Assembly: GCF_004337985.1 (NCBI RefSeq)
Contig: NC_043744.1
Location: forward strand, 2,330,408-2,394,407
Source: Pyricularia pennisetigena
Lineage: Eukaryota > Ascomycota > Sordariomycetes > Magnaporthales > Pyriculariaceae
DNA: 64,000 nucleotides
Direction: 5' to 3'
In this document: piece by piece, positions 52,827-63,800 of the stretch
How positions within the stretch are numbered: position 1 is the stretch's first letter
How the letters are laid out: every line of letters starts with the position of its first letter
Position numbers and translations under genes: made by a program
The notes under the pieces: generated by a model
The model's database searches: none
Told to the model about the DNA's origin: nothing
Seen by the model: the letters and a program-made list of their open reading frames with translations, nothing else

Positions 52827-53708
52827 ATGAACTCTGGCGACACCACATCTTTGCCTGGCACTGCCACCGATGGCACAGCAAATGGGACCAATGGAACCAA
52901 CGGGACAGTTAGGTCCAACGGAACCAATGGCACCAATGGCACCAACGGCACCAACGGCACCAACGGCGTGAAGAAGACCAAAATCTGCGTCTACTGCGGT
53001 TCATCCCCGGGTCACCACCCAGCTCACATGGAGGCTGCCCGTGAGCTTGCCCGGGCCATGGCCAGGAACAACATAGGGTTAGGTACGTTGTGTCTTGACT
53101 CTGGCAGAGTAGCAAGCCTGTTTACACTTGACTAACATTATATGAAATCGAAAAAAGTGTATGGTGGTGGCACAATTGGTCTTATGGGAGAGGTGGCCAA
53201 AACTTTAGTTTCGCTTTCGGGTCCGGAAGCCGTACACGGCATCATTCCGGAAGCGTTAATTAAGCACGAGCGGGACCCAACGTACACTTCCACCTGGGGT
53301 TCAGAGGAGGGAGGGCTCGCAATTCCCGAAGAGAAGACGTACGGCATGACTACGGTCGTCAAGGACATGCACACACGCAAGCAGATGATGGCTCAGGAGG
53401 TCATCGCCGGCGGGCCCGGTAGCGGCTTCATCGCCCTACCCGGCGGCTACGGCACCATGGAGGAACTGCTCGAGACTTGCACGTGGAACCAGCTTGGGAT
53501 TCACAACAAGGGCGTCTGCGTCCTCAATGTCAACGGCTTTTACGACGGTCTCATCCAGTGGATCGCCAAAAGCCAACAGGAGGGGTTCATTCGCAAGGGT
53601 CAGACCGAGATCCTTGTGTCTGCCAACAACGCTGAAGATGCTATCAAAGCTTTGAGGGATTACAAGGTGTCGGAGAGCGTCCTGAAGCTCAGCTGGGGCA
53701 GCCAATGA
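52827..53708 (+). CDS. LOG: LOG family phosphoribohydrolase (cytokinin-activating type)
   Basis: Two exons, 52827-53082 and 53158-53708, with a 75-bp intron (GTACGT donor, CTAAC branch, AAAG acceptor), giving 268 residues. The catalytic signature is present: HTRKQMM supplies the conserved Arg and LPGGYGTMEELLE the PGGxGTxxE motif; KICVYCGSSPG starts the Rossmann fold and LVYGGGTIGLMGEVAK is formed across the splice. LOG enzymes release cytokinin bases or other N6-substituted adenines from nucleoside 5'-monophosphates; in fungi the substrate is not settled. Such proteins are often misannotated as lysine decarboxylase. The first 50 residues are a low-complexity Gly-Thr-Asn repeat outside the fold. 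An in-frame TTG lies 18 bases upstream of the ATG and is not a credible start. Confidence 0.92.
52876..52967 (+). repeat. Coding minisatellite (Thr-Asn-Gly units) in LOG
   Basis: Nine-base units of the form ACCAAYGGM are repeated about nine times with one interruption (VRS), encoding a Gly-Thr-Asn tract before the catalytic domain. Several perfect neighbouring units suggest recent slippage, so length probably varies between strains. Confidence 0.85.
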
Positions 53709-54348
53709 GCCGGCGGCGTGCACGTTCGCCCTGTGGTCGAATTTTACCGCTAGTCTAGGCGAGGCGCACAAACTGGTGGTGCTGGTACCTGCCCACTGGC
53801 GTACATGGCTCAGCAATCAGTTGGTTATGTCTTTTGGGGCCGGTGAACGAGTGGTGACGTATTCTTGCTCGAAGCAAGGACCGATTGTTCCACACCCCCA
53901 ATGGGCTATCGGGAGTTCCACTATTGCATCCTAGTGGTGTCTCAAGACACGGGGAATTGGAAGCAATATGGCATACATACCCATCTCAAATAACAGGCAA
54001 TAGCACTTGGTCATGATTAGGGTGTGCATGCACGAATGTAATATAGAAAAGCATTGGGCAGCGCGTCTCGACATGGAAGCAAAAAAAATCCGAGTGCCTT
54101 TATCCTTTTATCATTTGGCGCTCCATTTCCCTTCCTTTGTCTAAAGATCTCATGGTTGTAGTTGTACACTGGTAAATTTTGGCCCCGCCTTACGGGGTCA
54201 GTGTCAAGGAGAGTACGTACTGGGGATTGCTATGCTACCCAGTCGACTTCAAGGCCTACTCTGCACCGTAGCCCTTTTTGTCAGGCACCTGTCTCCTCTT
54301 GGTCTGTTTGGATTTAGTATTCATTAGGCAAACCTAGATTCCGTCCCT
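53709..54348. other. Convergent intergenic region LOG / PRE5
   Basis: 640 bp shared 3' region; A-run at about 54081. No gene is seen. Confidence 0.5.
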
Positions 54349-55397
54349 TCACTCGTCAACGTCCATGCTTTCCGCGGCGGAAGCTGCCGCTGGTGCAGCA
54401 GGCCGAGAATCGTCACCGCCACCCTCCTTGTCGTCTGCAACGCTGTCTATCCAGTCCTTGACCTCCTGGCCGTCATACAACCTAAAGGGCTCGACGCGAG
54501 ACTTTCCACTTTCGTCCTTGACCAGCCCGACGATGCCAACCGACGTGTTCTCGATCGTGAGCTCCTTGTCCTGCACTAAACTCTCCTTGAGAGCACGCAA
54601 ACCGTGTTTGAGCAGCTCCTCGCGGTCACAGTCGGCAAACTTGTCGAGGTTACGCTCGAGGTAGGTCCTGGCCATCTGAGAGCGGGCGCCGATGGCAAAG
54701 GCCAGCATCTCCTCGGTCATGCCGGAAGGCTGGAAGTCGAACAGGTGGGGGCCGCGGTCGTCGACGCCGGCAACCAACAGGCCGACACCGTAAGGGCGCT
54801 TTCCGTAGTGCTGAGTGTTGACCTGGGCCTTCTCTCCGATCAGGTCGACGAGGGTGCGGACAGGCATGGAGCGGCCGTAAGTCAAACGGTGGCCCAGACA
54901 CTGTTGCTTCATGAAGTTGGACAGCACACGTGCGTCTGAGGCAAGACCGGCGATGGCGATACCGACGTGCTCGTCGAGCGGGAACAGTTTCTTCTGGTAT
55001 GAGGAGAGCTCTTCGGCATTTCGCTGGTGGTGGGGTAGGCCAATGGTCAGCTTGCTGTTTTGTAGATTTTGCTGTTGCGGTTACGCCATAAGGGTCTCCT
55101 CGACAAGCACCCGAAGGCTGTCCTTTTGCTGATATCGTTGCTGAAGAGGAGGGACTGGCACAATCGCCCGCTCACCTTGATAGCTACTAGAATCGCATGT
55201 GTCTTGCTTGCCAGTCCGACGACTACTGAACCTTGCTTGACCGCCTCTGCTGTGTATTCGACCTGAAAGATTCGACCTTGTGGAGAGCTTGATTGCAGAG
55301 CCTCGCGGTCAATAAAAGAACACCAGCTTGACCAGATGGGGGGGGAAGGCGGAGCATACAATGTGACCGAATCGTTATCGTAGTTGTTTCTGAACAT
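54349..55397 (-). CDS. PRE5: 20S proteasome subunit alpha-6 (PSMA1/Pre5)
   Basis: Three exons, 55397-55360, 55287-55176 and 55023-54349, introns of 72 and 152 bp, giving 274 residues. [12 protein letters not shown] leads into [17 protein letters not shown], the alpha-subunit signature, formed across the first splice. The second splice joins THAILVAIK to [19 protein letters not shown], the PSMA1-specific block. [25 protein letters not shown] and [12 protein letters not shown] follow. It is one of seven structural alpha subunits of the 20S core; alpha subunits are catalytically inactive. The C-terminal tail is an Asp/Ala-rich extension ending SMDVDE. It is divergent from VPS55. Confidence 0.95.
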
Positions 55398-56252
55398 GGT
55401 GACGGAACGGGGGTGGCCGCTATCGCAGCGGTCGAGGTTCTAAAGGTCCGTTGGTTTAATGAAAGACGAGCTTAATGTTTATGAGGCGCGTGCTGTGTGG
55501 AGAGGATAAGTCGGCTGGGAAGCTCCAGAAGCTCGATGCGCGAGGTTTGTAGGTGGGTTTGGTGATGCCAATGCGGGCGGTATGGATTCTCTGTAAATCA
55601 GCACCAAGCACCACCTCAGGTGCAGGCAGCTCCAGAGCTTCGTAAGGCAAGAGGCAGGAACGGCACAGGGACGCACCGGCGCCCGCACAGTGCGAGCCAA
55701 GCCCACATCGCAACCGGGGAATGATGGTCCAAGCTCGCTACCTGCCCATTAGCAGTAACCACACAACAGCAAACGATGCAGCTTTGATGGTGGGGTCACA
55801 TCGGACCAATAAGAAAGGCTCAAATGGATCCCTGCTCACCAGGCCGTGACGATGTCTGACCCGGACGTCGCGTCATTCAGTACCAGCGAGCCAAGTTCCA
55901 TTTCGTCAATTCATCCATCCCACCTGGAGATTAGATTTTGATTACGACCGTTGGATCTCGAGCAATACGAGGCCCTCGAAAGATATTCAGCAAGTCAAGG
56001 TTCAGCAAGAGGAGCAATTTGGCTCAATCTTAATTTCTTGGTTGACAAGAAATTGTTCAACTCACAGCAACAACACCGACTGAAGAAAGCGCCTCGCATC
56101 GTCAGTCTCTAACTGTCCATTACGCCACGATCCCGAATAAGGACAGCCGGCCGCACGAAGCAAAGGGAGACCGATTCGCCGACTTGACGCTTTGTTCTCT
56201 TTGTCTGGTCAATCTCCGTCGATATAGGCATTCATCCTCACTTATCGCCACG
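55398..56252. promoter_or_regulatory. Divergent promoter region PRE5 / VPS55
   Basis: 855 bp between divergent starts. I looked for a GGTGGCAAA proteasome control element and did not find a perfect copy. No other gene is recognisable. Confidence 0.45.
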
Positions 56253-56746
56253 ATGCCAAACGCCGGGCTCAAAACCATAATAGCACTATCGTTCGTGCTT
56301 GCTGTCGGCTTCCTCCTCGTCATCCTATCATGTGCCCTCTGGAAGGTCTATTACCCGCTGCTCGTCGTCGCCACCTATGTCTTGGCGCCCGTCCCCAACT
56401 GGATAGCTAGGTCCTGTTCAAATCCGGACGATTTCGTCGAGTCCTCGGGTGGCGCGGCGCTCGACCTGGGGAGGTTCTGTACTGGTTTCTTGGTCGTGAT
56501 GGGAATTGGTAAGTGATGCAGGCCAGGGAGGCTGAAAATACTGGCGACTGCCGGTTTCTTCACGAAAAGAGGGAGTTGTAGCTGACATTCTATGTGACTC
56601 CGCTCATTACAGCCCTCCCCATCGTGTTGGCCCATGCGCACATGATCAACGCTGGCGCCTTGGTCATGTCTGTGGCTGGTGGCCTTCTGATTTACGGCAC
56701 CGTCATAAGCTTCGGCATGTTCTTCACTGAGGAGCAGGAATTCTAG
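56253..56746 (+). CDS. VPS55: VPS55 (endosome-vacuole sorting, LEPROT family)
   Basis: Two exons, 56253-56508 and 56613-56746, with a 104-bp intron (GTAAGT donor, TTACAG acceptor), giving 129 residues, close to the family length. Four hydrophobic segments are visible (IIALSFVLAVGFLLVILSCALW, PLLVVATYVLAPVP, the FCTGFLVVMGIG/ALPIVLAHA stretch spanning the splice, and MSVAGGLLIYGTVISFGMFF). The motif PNWIARSC and end FFTEEQEF are typical. Vps55 forms a complex with Vps68 on late endosomes and is needed for transport to the vacuole; the human relative is OB-RGRP/LEPROT. The intron splits the third membrane segment. Confidence 0.93.
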
Positions 56747-57483
56747 AAAGCCCTCAGGCTGTGTGTCGATGTTATATATATATAGTCGAGGGGAACCAAA
56801 GGTCTAGTCGGGCTGGCGTCTCGCGGCGGACAATGCTTCTGATGCACGACACCGGCTCAGCTTGCAAATTGCCCTCATCGTTGAGATGGCGATGATATCA
56901 AAACTCATATAATCTTCTTTTTCCTATTCCTGTTTTGATTATTGGTCGCATTATGTACTTTGGGGACAGTATGTCCTTGCCCATCTCCTTTGTAACTGTA
57001 TCATGGGTGTAAGCAGCGAATCATGGAAGGCTAGTGTGGTACCTCGGCGTTGCAATTATTTGATCTTATTTGCTGTGTGTTGTGTGTTTTCAAGAGAAAG
57101 AGAAAAAAAAAAAGAAAAAAAAAAGAAACCGGACACAGTGGTGATGCGTAATATTTATTCATGGTTGACAGGTCACCTTGGAAGCTCGTCTGGGTCAAAG
57201 CCGCAAAAGATTGCAAGGATTAAACAAGAGCCCATGTGCTTGATAAATCAGAACACAATCCAAGGTAACAAATTTCATAAAAAGCCCAACACTGTTTGTT
57301 GAATCAACCCTATTGATCCCATAATGCCCAATAGTACGCCTCATCCAAGTTTATCCTTGCCATGCCCATGCCAATGCCCGGTACGTTGAGTACCACTTAT
57401 ACCTCTAGAAACAGATCTTTTTTTATGAACAAAGGAAAAATAGAAAGAAAAACCCATAACTTGAACCGTTTGACCTGCACCGC
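56747..57483. other. Convergent intergenic region VPS55 / PABA synthase
   Basis: 737 bp shared 3' region with a TATATATATATA stretch near 56773-56784 and an interrupted A-run near 57107-57126. No gene is seen. Confidence 0.5.
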
Positions 57484-60141
57484 TCAGCCTGCAGCCGAGA
57501 ATATCCCCATGGGCCCCGCCAGCTTTGTAAACATCTCCTCTGACTCCCCCCTCGGGGTGCTCAAGATAGTTACGGCACCGCCTGCGCCAATCCTCCATAC
57601 GTCTTGCCCATCGAGGGCTACCCCGTTCGGGTCCGGGGCAAACTCGTCATCCCATCGGAACATGCTGCGGATCGTAACGCTCCAGTCGCCAGAGCCCGAG
57701 ACGCACATGTACCCCACGACGCCCGAGTAGAGACTCCGCTCCTTGTGGCCCTCGATTTCCTGCAGGATCTCGCAGCTCCTCTTCTTGGGCGCACCGGTCA
57801 TGCTTCCCGGCGGGAGACTTGCAGCGAGAACGTCGAGGCCTGTGTGCTTCTTGCTGTTGTTGTCGCTGCCGCTACCGCCACCCTCGTCGTTCCTGTTGCG
57901 CGGCAGCCGGCCCTCCACCACGGTGGTCATCTGGAAGACGCTCCGGTACTCCTCGACCCGCATCAGATCCCTGCAGGAGACGTTGCCGGCGCCGCAGACG
58001 CCGTGGAGGTCGTGGCGGACCAGGTCGACGATCATGAGGTTCTCCGCCTCCTCCTTGGGTACGTGCAGGATCCTCTCCGCCTCGGCGAGCGTCGCACACG
58101 CGCTCGACTTCCTGACCGTGCCCTTCATCGGCCGCATGGAGCAGAGCCCGGCCCCGTCGTACTGGAGGAAGCGCTCCGGCGAGCTGCTGACGAGCGTGGC
58201 GCCGCCGAGGCGCACGTACGACGCAAACGGTGCCGGCTGTCTGCTCCGCAGCGTACGGAACAACTGCCACGCCGACCCGATGCCGTTCCAGGCCGAGCTC
58301 CTGCGTCGGCGCTTCGTGGTTCCGACCTCCACTCGCGTGCCTATGTTGTTGGGGATGTCGCCCAAGGGCTGTGAGGCAGACTCGGGTGCTGCCGGGCGTC
58401 GGATGAGCGTCTGGTCCGTGAGGCAGAGCTCGTAGGACTCGCCCGCGGCTATGTACTCCTGGCAGGCTTTGACTTTTTGCTCGTAGGCGTCTTCGGCGGG
58501 CTTGCTTGCCGAGGTTATGTCGAAGAGCCTTGCTGCCGGATCAGACCTCGAGTCTCTCCTGGCTTTTGCCGGGGTGGTCTCGTGCCATTTGCGAGAGCCC
58601 GTCAGCGTGTCGATTGTTCTGTCAAGCCAGTCCTGTCCCGCCGTGCTTGGCGGATGGAGGTGCTGGATGTGAATGGTTCGTTTGGCGTGGTCGACAATCA
58701 GCGATTTTGTAACCCAGGCAAAACATACATCTGGCCGGTGGTGGCCCCTGTCCCGGCGGAAGTCGACGTTGATGTCGCTCAGGCCCTGTTCGTAGGTGAT
58801 GTAGCCCATGAAACCACCAAGAAACGGTATTTCCTCAGCCGGCGACACCGTCGTACCCGTTGGCTTCCTATCTTCGTGAAACTGGGCCAGGAAAAGCCAT
58901 ATGTTGGCATAACCGTCCAACGGTATCGATACCTCTTTTGACGCAGAGCCCTGTTCGTTCGCGTCCTGCATTTCATGAGGCAGCAGGGCCTTGACGTGAG
59001 CATCTCCGACGTGATACTCGAGTCTCAGGGTGTTGGGGACATCTAGAGCGACGATGCTGTACCGGCCCCTGATATCCGCCGCACCCCCCGTCGATGCGTT
59101 TGCCGAGTCAAGCACAATCTGCTCCTTGCCCGTCACCTGGCCGAGGCTCTCGACGATATCCGTGATGCTCATGTTTGAGGGTAGAGCTATGGTGCGCCCC
59201 GAATATTGGTAGCCAACACCATATCCACACCATGAACCGGCTTCTGATCCTCCACTAGCTTGGCTGTCACTACTTCTCGGTGGAAGCTGCGAGAGCAGGC
59301 TGGGCCTCGTTGCTTGTCCGGCCAGGATGGTGTTTCCACGGTCCAGCCCCCGTTTGTTCTCCTCGTTCCAGCGCAGCGCCTCATTGAACCAATTAACCAC
59401 TACCTGGTTACCCTCCGTCTCAGTGCAAACCGATTCGGGGTGGTACTGAAGGCCCCAGAATGGTTTCGCGCGGTGCTTGACGGCCATGAGCACTCTCTCC
59501 ACGCCACTCTCCTCACCACCGCCTACCCCATCATCAATGTCCCTGGCCTCCTCCACCCAGGCCAGGGGCACAAGTTCCTCGAAACCCGGGAGGGGCTTCC
59601 ACTTCCGCACCGCCCAGTCCGAGTCGGGGATGGCGTCCTGGCCGAGGTCCCCACAGAGGCTGTGGTACAGCGTCGCGCGGAAGTCGGCGACGCCGGAGAA
59701 TAGACCCTCGCCGGCATGCTCGATGGGTCTAACCATGCCGTGCAGGCCCTTGCGCAGCCTGCGCACCCTGCCGCCGCCGGCCACGACCAAGCTCTGGAAC
59801 CCCAGACAAATCCCGAGGACGGGCACCAAGTCCTGCTCGGCCAGGGTCCAGATGCTGCTAATGAGCCCGACGTCCTGACTCCGCAGCGGCGAGCCGGGCC
59901 CGGGACCGCACACCACGGCTTCGTAGTGGGCGAGCTCCCGTCTCAAGTCATGCTCAAAGGTAGGGCTGGCGGGGTCCAGGAGCGGGCTGTCGATGGGCAG
60001 GACGAAGACGTCAACGTCCAAGAGGGTCGTCAGCAGCGATGTGATGTTGTTGGTAAATGAGTCGTATGCATCGAGAAACAGAATGCGGCGCCGGGTTTTG
60101 GTTGATTCTGGTGTCGTCGACAGGCTGATGCTCCTTCCCAT
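57484..60141 (-). CDS. ABZ1: Para-aminobenzoate (ADC) synthase, fused PabA-PabB
   Basis: Intronless, 885 residues from the ATG of MGRSISLSTTPES; the frame extends 23 codons upstream only to a TTG. The N-terminal glutaminase (class I GATase) has FLDAYDSFTNNI, CGPGPGSP, the nucleophile Cys112 in GICLGFQSL and the His/Glu pair in GLQYHPES near 234. The C-terminal half is the chorismate-binding PabB: FLGGFMGYITYEQGLS, MRPMKGTVRKS (PIKGT motif), MIVDLVRHDL, and SLPPGSMTGAPKKRSCEI, ending SGVVGYM. The enzyme converts chorismate and glutamine to 4-amino-4-deoxychorismate for folate synthesis. Lys in the MKGT motif marks it as aminodeoxychorismate rather than anthranilate synthase. A Ser/Gly-rich linker separates the two halves, and several acidic or Ser-rich loops interrupt the fold, as in other ascomycetes. 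Confidence 0.93.
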   Translation of the reverse strand: MGRSISLSTTPESTKTRRRILFLDAYDSFTNNITSLLTTLLDVDVFVLPIDSPLLDPASPTFEHDLRRELAHYEAVVCGPGPGSPLRSQDVGLISSIWTLAEQDLVPVLGICLGFQSLVVAGGGRVRRLRKGLHGMVRPIEHAGEGLFSGVADFRATLYHSLCGDLGQDAIPDSDWAVRKWKPLPGFEELVPLAWVEEARDIDDGVGGGEESGVERVLMAVKHRAKPFWGLQYHPESVCTETEGNQVVVNWFNEALRWNEENKRGLDRGNTILAGQATRPSLLSQLPPRSSDSQASGGSEAGSWCGYGVGYQYSGRTIALPSNMSITDIVESLGQVTGKEQIVLDSANASTGGAADIRGRYSIVALDVPNTLRLEYHVGDAHVKALLPHEMQDANEQGSASKEVSIPLDGYANIWLFLAQFHEDRKPTGTTVSPAEEIPFLGGFMGYITYEQGLSDINVDFRRDRGHHRPDVCFAWVTKSLIVDHAKRTIHIQHLHPPSTAGQDWLDRTIDTLTGSRKWHETTPAKARRDSRSDPAARLFDITSASKPAEDAYEQKVKACQEYIAAGESYELCLTDQTLIRRPAAPESASQPLGDIPNNIGTRVEVGTTKRRRRSSAWNGIGSAWQLFRTLRSRQPAPFASYVRLGGATLVSSSPERFLQYDGAGLCSMRPMKGTVRKSSACATLAEAERILHVPKEEAENLMIVDLVRHDLHGVCGAGNVSCRDLMRVEEYRSVFQMTTVVEGRLPRNRNDEGGGSGSDNNSKKHTGLDVLAASLPPGSMTGAPKKRSCEILQEIEGHKERSLYSGVVGYMCVSGSGDWSVTIRSMFRWDDEFAPDPNGVALDGQDVWRIGAGGAVTILSTPRGESEEMFTKLAGPMGIFSAAG

Positions 60142-60875
60142 GGTGCGTGTGCAGAGGTCTGTTCCGCAGTGAGGCAAGCCCAGGCCGCAATCAGCCGAAA
60201 AAATAATCAAGTGCCTTCTAGTTGTTCGAGTTCTCTTCTTTTTTGGTCTATATCAATAATGACCGTGAAGTATTAAATGTATCAGAAATGAAACAAATAA
60301 ATTTCAAAACCAAAAGAAAATTACAAAGAACGAAATTATATGAAGCACAAGACCAATAATAAGGCAAACTTGGATCAGTTAGCTATGTGCTTCGGCTGAT
60401 TCCGCCACCTGAAAGCGGGTCCTTGAAAGAGACAAACTCGGAAACGTCGAAAGGAATAAAAAAATGACTCAACCCCAACTCTAGCAGATTTGTTCCTTGT
60501 TGGACTTTATGAACAGAATATTGAAGGAATGTAGCACGCAACAAGTGAAAAAGGGCTGGGGAAATTTTTTAGTCTGGAAAAGTCGGTCAGGTGCAGTGTA
60601 GTCGAGCCAGGCCCCCGGATTCGGTGGGCTTATCCCGGCCTGAGAAAAAAGAATCTTTCGACTCGCGTTGAGTTTTTCTTCCTTTGACTTTTAGCTCCAG
60701 TCCCTAGCGCGTCAGTTACTCGTGATGATTCCTCGACTTGACTCTGAGTCGCGTTTTCCTCTTTGGCTCTTCTTGCACGTATAACAGCCCACCCTTGTCA
60801 GAAAATGCTGTTATATAAATTATTTTTCTTCCAATATATATACATCCTACATCGCAGACCTGGAGTCGCCCCCCT
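60142..60875. other. Intergenic region PABA synthase / TRS120
   Basis: 734 bp with the PABA synthase promoter and TRS120 3' flank. An AT-rich block spans about 60236-60365. No gene is seen. Confidence 0.5.
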
Positions 60876-63800
60876 TCACCCGTCTCTATCCAGAGCTATA
60901 ACAGTGCATGGCTTTCGAGTGTGCCAGATCCTCCTCTCTCTGGCCCCCAAGACCGCGTCCATCAGTGTCTGCGTATCTGATCTTGGCCTGCCGCCTTCGT
61001 CGTTGCCCTTGGCCGTCGCCCCCTCGTCCCGCCAGAGCTGCGTCTCCTCCACCGATGCCGTGACCTCAAACTGACCTCTGCAGAGCACAGCCACCGTCAT
61101 GACCACGTTCGTTTCCCCATGCGCCTCCAATAGGGGCAGTGACTTTTGCAGTATCCCAACCCATCCAAACTTTCTCGTGTAGTCCAGCGCCACGTTGAGC
61201 GGTCGGTTACAGAGTGCCGGCATCAGCCGCAGCGTCGGGTAGATCGGCTTCGCGGACCGGTTGATGATGTGCACGTTGAGGCGCGAGAATTCGTCGACAT
61301 ACATGACGTTCTTGCTCTCATTCTCGCCGGGCTTTTGCGGCGCAACCGAGATGTCAATGTCAACGTCGTCAATCCTGACCGCGTCGATCATACGCGGGCT
61401 CAGCCGTATGCTGCGCAACTCAATGGCGCCGTGCCTATTGGTGCCTGAAGTCGCCCGCCAAGACCCCTTGATCCGGTTGAGCAATTCCTCTCTGTACCAA
61501 AATGCCTCTCGGTTGGCCCTTTCCGTCTCTGGCGATATTGTCGTGCTCACAACAAACTGTCGCTGCCGTGCTGGGTTCAAGGTTGGGACTGCTGCATGTG
61601 GATCTGACAGGTAAATCCGCTTGAACAGTACCATGACCCGCGACGTACATCCTGGCAATATTGTTTCTTCTATTAGAGCGCCATCCTCGGTGCTCAGCTC
61701 AACTTGCATGTAGCTGGGCCAGGCATTTCTCAGATCAAGTAATAGTAGGCAATAGTCGTCTGACGAGATTTTCTCTTGAATTTCCTTTTGGGAACTGGCA
61801 CCATCACCACGTCGGAATGCCGTCTCGAGTAGCGGCCGAGGGATGCCTTCGTGAAGAGGCAGCACGTCAACTCTCGTCAACTCAACACTGGCGTTGACCG
61901 TGATAGTAAGCTGCAAGGCCACCTGGCGTGTGTGAAACTTGGCAGGTACATCCTCCGGCGGCACACCAAGGTGCGCATAATCCACTTGTATAATGCCGCC
62001 AGTGAGTCCCGGTTTGCCTAAGATCTGAAAGTCAAACGTAGCCTCTTCTCCGGGACCAATGTACCTCCTATGGTCAGCTCTGGGTCTGAGCCGCAAAGCT
62101 TGCTTACGCGCCAATATCAGCTCGTACTCGTAAAGCTCCTGAGGTGTGGCATTCCTCTTGCTCAACGCAGCCTGCAAAGGCTCCTGCGTCGAATCCTGGA
62201 ATGAGAATAGTAAAAAGTCTGCTGCGGTGGTCTTGGACAGATTCTGCAGTGTGACTGAGAATACTTGACTCTCGCCCTCTAGGATCATAACCGAGGACTG
62301 TGCTAACGAGGTAGACTTGACGACCACGACCGGTTGCTCGTCGATGACATTGAGCGAGATGTGGTCCGTCTTGGGGGCTTGGGATGCCGGTTCCGAAACG
62401 TGCTGTTCTAAAGCCACAAGCCCGATAGCTTTGACTTTGGGTTGGTCCTCTGGTGACCACGGATTCGGGAATATAGGAAACCTCCTCTCCCGACAACCCC
62501 TGACTTTGATGATGGCGCCGGTGATCTTTAAAGACCCTGCAGCTTTCGGCGTCCCGACTAGGCGAAGTATCTGCGTGCGATATGGGCCAATGATGGCGCT
62601 ATCGACAGAGGATTCGAACTCGACCCCTTCCGTATCCAACCGGACTCTCTCGATCTCAACCTCGATTTCATACGGGTTTTGTAGGGTCAGTTTGAACGTC
62701 GCCGACTCGAACGCAACCAGAGTGCTCTCTACTGCAGCCTTGTCGGGCGGCTTCAGGAACGGGTTGTGGATCAGAGGATCAACGTCTTGGGATTGGCGCG
62801 CCGTAGATGCACCTTCGAGCTCACTCTTCTTATGCTCAATCGGTGCCCGCGTCCGGGGCAAAGGCTCGAGCTTGACACCCCTGAGGAAGAACTCGTCCCA
62901 GAAATCGGCCATCATGTCGCCCATGCCAAGCCGCTGGGAGAGGCTCGATGTCTTCAGTATGTTGGTTAAGAGGCGCACCTGTTCGTCCCGAGATATTATG
63001 GGTGCGGCATCCTCTCGCCGCGGCCCTGGGGCAAGACCGCTGCCCGCAGTCCGCAGCAGGTCACTCGAATACTTCAGCACCCCGTTAAAGTCCGGCAGTG
63101 CCTCGGAGAAGTTAATGCAAGCCCTGAGGATGTTGAGCTTGAGCGCAGGTATCCCAAAGAATCTTGCCGCTGCCTGTTTTTGTATCCTCACGATGGCCCC
63201 GTCGTCAGTATGATCAGTTTCGATCTTCTTCGTTGGCGATACGAGTGAGTCCATTTCGAATGAAACTACGCCGTATGTCCTGAGCAAGAGCCCTAGAAAC
63301 ACGTCAATCGACTCTTCAATGTCGCCCTCACCAAGGTCCAGGGCTGCAGCCCCGGTCGTGTGACCACTGACACTATTCAGCGCAGCGAGCCCTGCAGCAG
63401 GGTGAATGCCAACCTCAGCAGCACCACGCGTCCTGGCTTCAACGAGGCCTCCTATCAACACCGAGACCAACTCCCGAATTACCATGGCCTTTTTCCTCTG
63501 ATAGCCTAGTACGCCGAGGACAGACGCGATTCCTGATAAAATTGCGATTCGATCGACTGGGCTTAACATCTCGGTCGATGAGTTGGGGAATGCCTTGAAC
63601 AACATGTTGACGATAAGTGTACGAGAGGGAGTCACGGTCAGCCGAGGTGATGAGTTCAAGACTTTGGTCGGCGCCCTCCCCAGGACCAGGAGTCCAAGTG
63701 TGTCGGCTTCGAGACAACCATCGGTCAGGTGAAGTGCAGTCAAGGTCCTGGAGCACCTGATGATAGCCTCTGCCATTGGCAAAGGGGGTAAATGCTCGGC

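Noticed and set aside
60142..60210. Start of PABA synthase at 60210
   Set aside because: That codon is TTG; the first in-frame ATG is at 60141, just before the glutaminase domain.
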